Source: Xanthomonas euroxanthea (GTDB taxonomy: Bacteria > Pseudomonadota > Gammaproteobacteria > Xanthomonadales > Xanthomonadaceae). From it: a stretch of 64,000 bases of DNA. The number at the start of each line of letters is the position of its first letter. Positions within the stretch are counted from its first letter, which is position 1. Location: NCBI RefSeq assembly GCF_900476395.1, contig NZ_UIHB01000001.1, positions 1,207,385 to 1,271,384 of the forward strand, written 5' to 3'. A model generated the notes under the pieces. It saw only the letters and a list, made by a program, of their open reading frames with translations, did not search any database and was not told where the DNA came from. A program made the position numbers and the translations under genes. Shown piece by piece: positions 62,385 to 64,000 of this stretch.

Positions 62385-64000
62385 GTGCCCTGCTCGCGCG
62401 CGTCTACGCCGGTGCTGCGGCCTCCGGACCGGGGCGCGGGATCTCCCGCTTGTTGCACTGGGCCGATCACCGCTTCGCGTTTCGGCGTCCAGCCAACGTG
62501 GTCGCGGCGGTGACCGTCGTTGCGCTGTTGGGTGGCCTGGTGGCGCTGTGTCTCGGACAGGATGCGAACTGGGACCTGCGCAATTACCACGTCTATAACG
62601 GCTATGCGTGGTGGCACGGCCGTCTGACCCAGGATCTGGCCCCGGCGCAGTTGCAGAGCTACTTCAATCCGGCGCTGGATATCGTCCAGTACGGGCTGCT
62701 GACACGCTGGCCCGGGCCGTTGGCCGGCGCGTTGATGGGCGTGCTGCATGCAATGGTGTTCGTGCCGGTGGCGGCAATTGCCTGGTATGTGCTGGACGCA
62801 GACTCCCAGCGCGCCCGCCTGGCCCCGCTGTTGGCGCTGGCTGGCCTGTGCAGCGCGGCATTCCTTTCCGAATTTGCCAACACCATGGGCGATGCGAGTA
62901 CCGCGCTCCCGTTGCTGGCGGCGCTGGCACTGGTGATGCGCGCGCAGCGCCGACAACAGGCCGGTAGCGCGCTGGCCGCCCGTCATTGGCTGCTCGCCGG
63001 GCTTTTGCTTGGTCTCGCCGTGGCGTGCAAGTTGACCAATGCGCCCTATGCAGTGGCGTTGGCCTGTGCGGCGCTCTGCGCCGGTGGGCGCCCGCGCGCA
63101 CGGGCGCTTGGTGTGGTGAGCATGGCGCTGGCGGCGTTGCTGGTCTTTGCCCTGATCGCCGCACCCTGGTATCTGCGGGTCTGGGAGCAGTTCGGCAATC
63201 CCTTGTTTCCGCAGTTCAATGGCGTGTTTCGCGCGCCGCTCGCGCAACCTGTCTCGCTCGGTGATACCCGTTGGCTGCCGCGTGGTGTGGGCGAATGGTT
63301 GGCGTGGCCGCTGGTACTGACCTTCAACCCCTGGCGGGTCAGTGAAATTGCGCTGTTTCAATGCATCTGGGCGCTGCTTTATCTGGCCGTGCTGGGAATC
63401 GTGGGGCGTGCGCTATGGCGCAGGTCTTTGCCCGTTCCTGGCTGGAATGCACAGGCCACGACGCTGCTGGTGTTTGTCGGCGTGGGTTATCTGCTCTGGC
63501 AGGGCATGTTTTCGATTCACCGCTACCTTGCGGCGCTGGAACTGCTGGCGCCGTTGGCGCTCTGGCTCTGCTGCCAGCGGCTGTTCGCCGCCGCCCGAGC
63601 CCGCACGGTGGCGGCCTGCCTGGTGCTCTTCAGTGCGGTGATCGCGCTCGGAGGCTGGAACGACTGGGGCCATGAATCCTGGGCACGGCACAGCATCCAG
63701 GTGCAGCCACCACCGATCGATGCGCCAGCGTCCAGTACCGTGTTGCTGGTCGGAAACCAGCCGCAGGCATGGCGGATTGCGTTGCTTGCGCCAGCGGCGC
63801 GTTATGTCGGTGTAGCCAGCAACCTTGCCGAATCGGATGCCTATCGCGCCCGCGTGCGCGCGCTGGTGGCCGAGCGGCCGCAGCTTTATGCGTTATGGGA
63901 TGCGACGCAGGACAAGCAGAGTCCGCGCGTAGAGCGGATGAATCGGTGGGCGCGGCGTCTGGGATGGAGCACTCGACCGGAATGCCCCCAATTGCGCTGG
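62381..64000 (+). CDS. polytopic membrane protein, probably GT-C type (cut by window end)
   Basis: At least 540 codons, open at the right edge. Starting MSALLARVYAG, it has about ten hydrophobic segments and an acidic loop GQDANWDLRNYHVYNGYAWW soon after the first, which fits a GT-C glycosyltransferase or its relatives. Further along are SLGDTRWLPRGVGEWLAWPL and a C-terminal soluble part (SSTVLLVGNQPQAWRIALLA). It overlaps the GT2 gene, so the three genes likely form one unit for transferring a lipid-linked sugar. Confidence 0.8.
   Translation, partial: MSALLARVYAGAAASGPGRGISRLLHWADHRFAFRRPANVVAAVTVVALLGGLVALCLGQDANWDLRNYHVYNGYAWWHGRLTQDLAPAQLQSYFNPALDIVQYGLLTRWPGPLAGALMGVLHAMVFVPVAAIAWYVLDADSQRARLAPLLALAGLCSAAFLSEFANTMGDASTALPLLAALALVMRAQRRQQAGSALAARHWLLAGLLLGLAVACKLTNAPYAVALACAALCAGGRPRARALGVVSMALAALLVFALIAAPWYLRVWEQFGNPLFPQFNGVFRAPLAQPVSLGDTRWLPRGVGEWLAWPLVLTFNPWRVSEIALFQCIWALLYLAVLGIVGRALWRRSLPVPGWNAQATTLLVFVGVGYLLWQGMFSIHRYLAALELLAPLALWLCCQRLFAAARARTVAACLVLFSAVIALGGWNDWGHESWARHSIQVQPPPIDAPASSTVLLVGNQPQAWRIALLAPAARYVGVASNLAESDAYRARVRALVAERPQLYALWDATQDKQSPRVERMNRWARRLGWSTRPECPQLRW

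Overview
The window is chromosomal DNA of a plant-associated gammaproteobacterium, almost certainly Xanthomonas. The grounds are very GC-rich coding sequence, tandem GGGAATC-type heptamer repeats between genes, and familiar gene orders: folC-SPOR-cvpA-purF, tig-clpP-clpX-lon-hupB-ppiD, gloB/methyltransferase-rnhA-dnaQ, dnaX-ybaB-recR, and a Kdo kinase (kdkA). Species cannot be fixed by eye. I see no prophage, insertion sequence, CRISPR array or integron; nearly everything is core genome.

Layout. (1) 1-3172: the N-terminal part of a TonB-dependent receptor, divergent from a Tat-exported phosphocholine-type phospholipase C, with a good PhoB box between them. (2) 3473-13075: a histidine phosphatase and a small membrane protein, then folC-SPOR protein-cvpA-purF, a DUF455 protein, a secreted M72-type metalloprotease and a small lipoprotein. 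(3) 13325-23854, leftward: lpxH, a PAP2 phosphatase overlapping a GT4 glycosyltransferase, the phosphate regulon block phoB-phoR-ppk-ppx with its own PhoB box, and a BepA-like periplasmic protease. (4) 24003-29691: glutaredoxin plus AhpD-like protein, NAD-type isocitrate dehydrogenase, a BI-1 family membrane protein, four tRNAs (Pro, Arg, His, Lys), a small membrane protein and an orphan sensor kinase. (5) 29958-39274: tRNA-Leu, then the protein quality-control block tig-clpP-clpX-lon-hupB-ppiD, with tRNA-Val and a duplicated tRNA-Asp inside it. (6) 39901-45843: lytic transglycosylase, gloB, methyltransferase, rnhA, dnaQ, an intergenic stretch with two related hairpin repeats, a PP2C phosphatase, tRNA-Ser(CGA) and a DUF6165 protein. 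(7) 46078-50938: an LPS heptosyltransferase-like GT9 and kdkA, then an MBL hydrolase and moaA-moaC-moaD-moaE. (8) 50979-55023: SRP RNA, tRNA-Ser(GGA), dnaX-ybaB-recR and a HIT protein. (9) 55133-59523, leftward: a MoxR ATPase/DUF58/transglutaminase operon ending in a Slp-like lipoprotein. (10) 59548-64000: GT39, GT2 and a truncated polytopic membrane protein.

How parts connect. The PhoB box upstream of plcC, and the one upstream of phoB, suggest that the two-component system encoded here controls phospholipid-phosphate scavenging in the same window, while ppk and ppx handle polyphosphate storage downstream of phoBR. The chaperone/protease block appears heat-regulated at lon: a sigma32-like promoter lies inside the clpX-lon terminator hairpin.

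The main non-genic interest is in repeats. The GGGAATC element (a G-quadruplex-capable heptamer, often as an inverted pair around a short spacer) occurs at six sites and twice runs right up to a start codon (recR and the HIT gene). A composite hairpin family is present twice in inverted orientation at 43983-44232. A third, weaker family gives NPTQVV-type conceptual peptides at about 36379-36438 and 39575-39622. I did not find a clearly novel multi-gene system.
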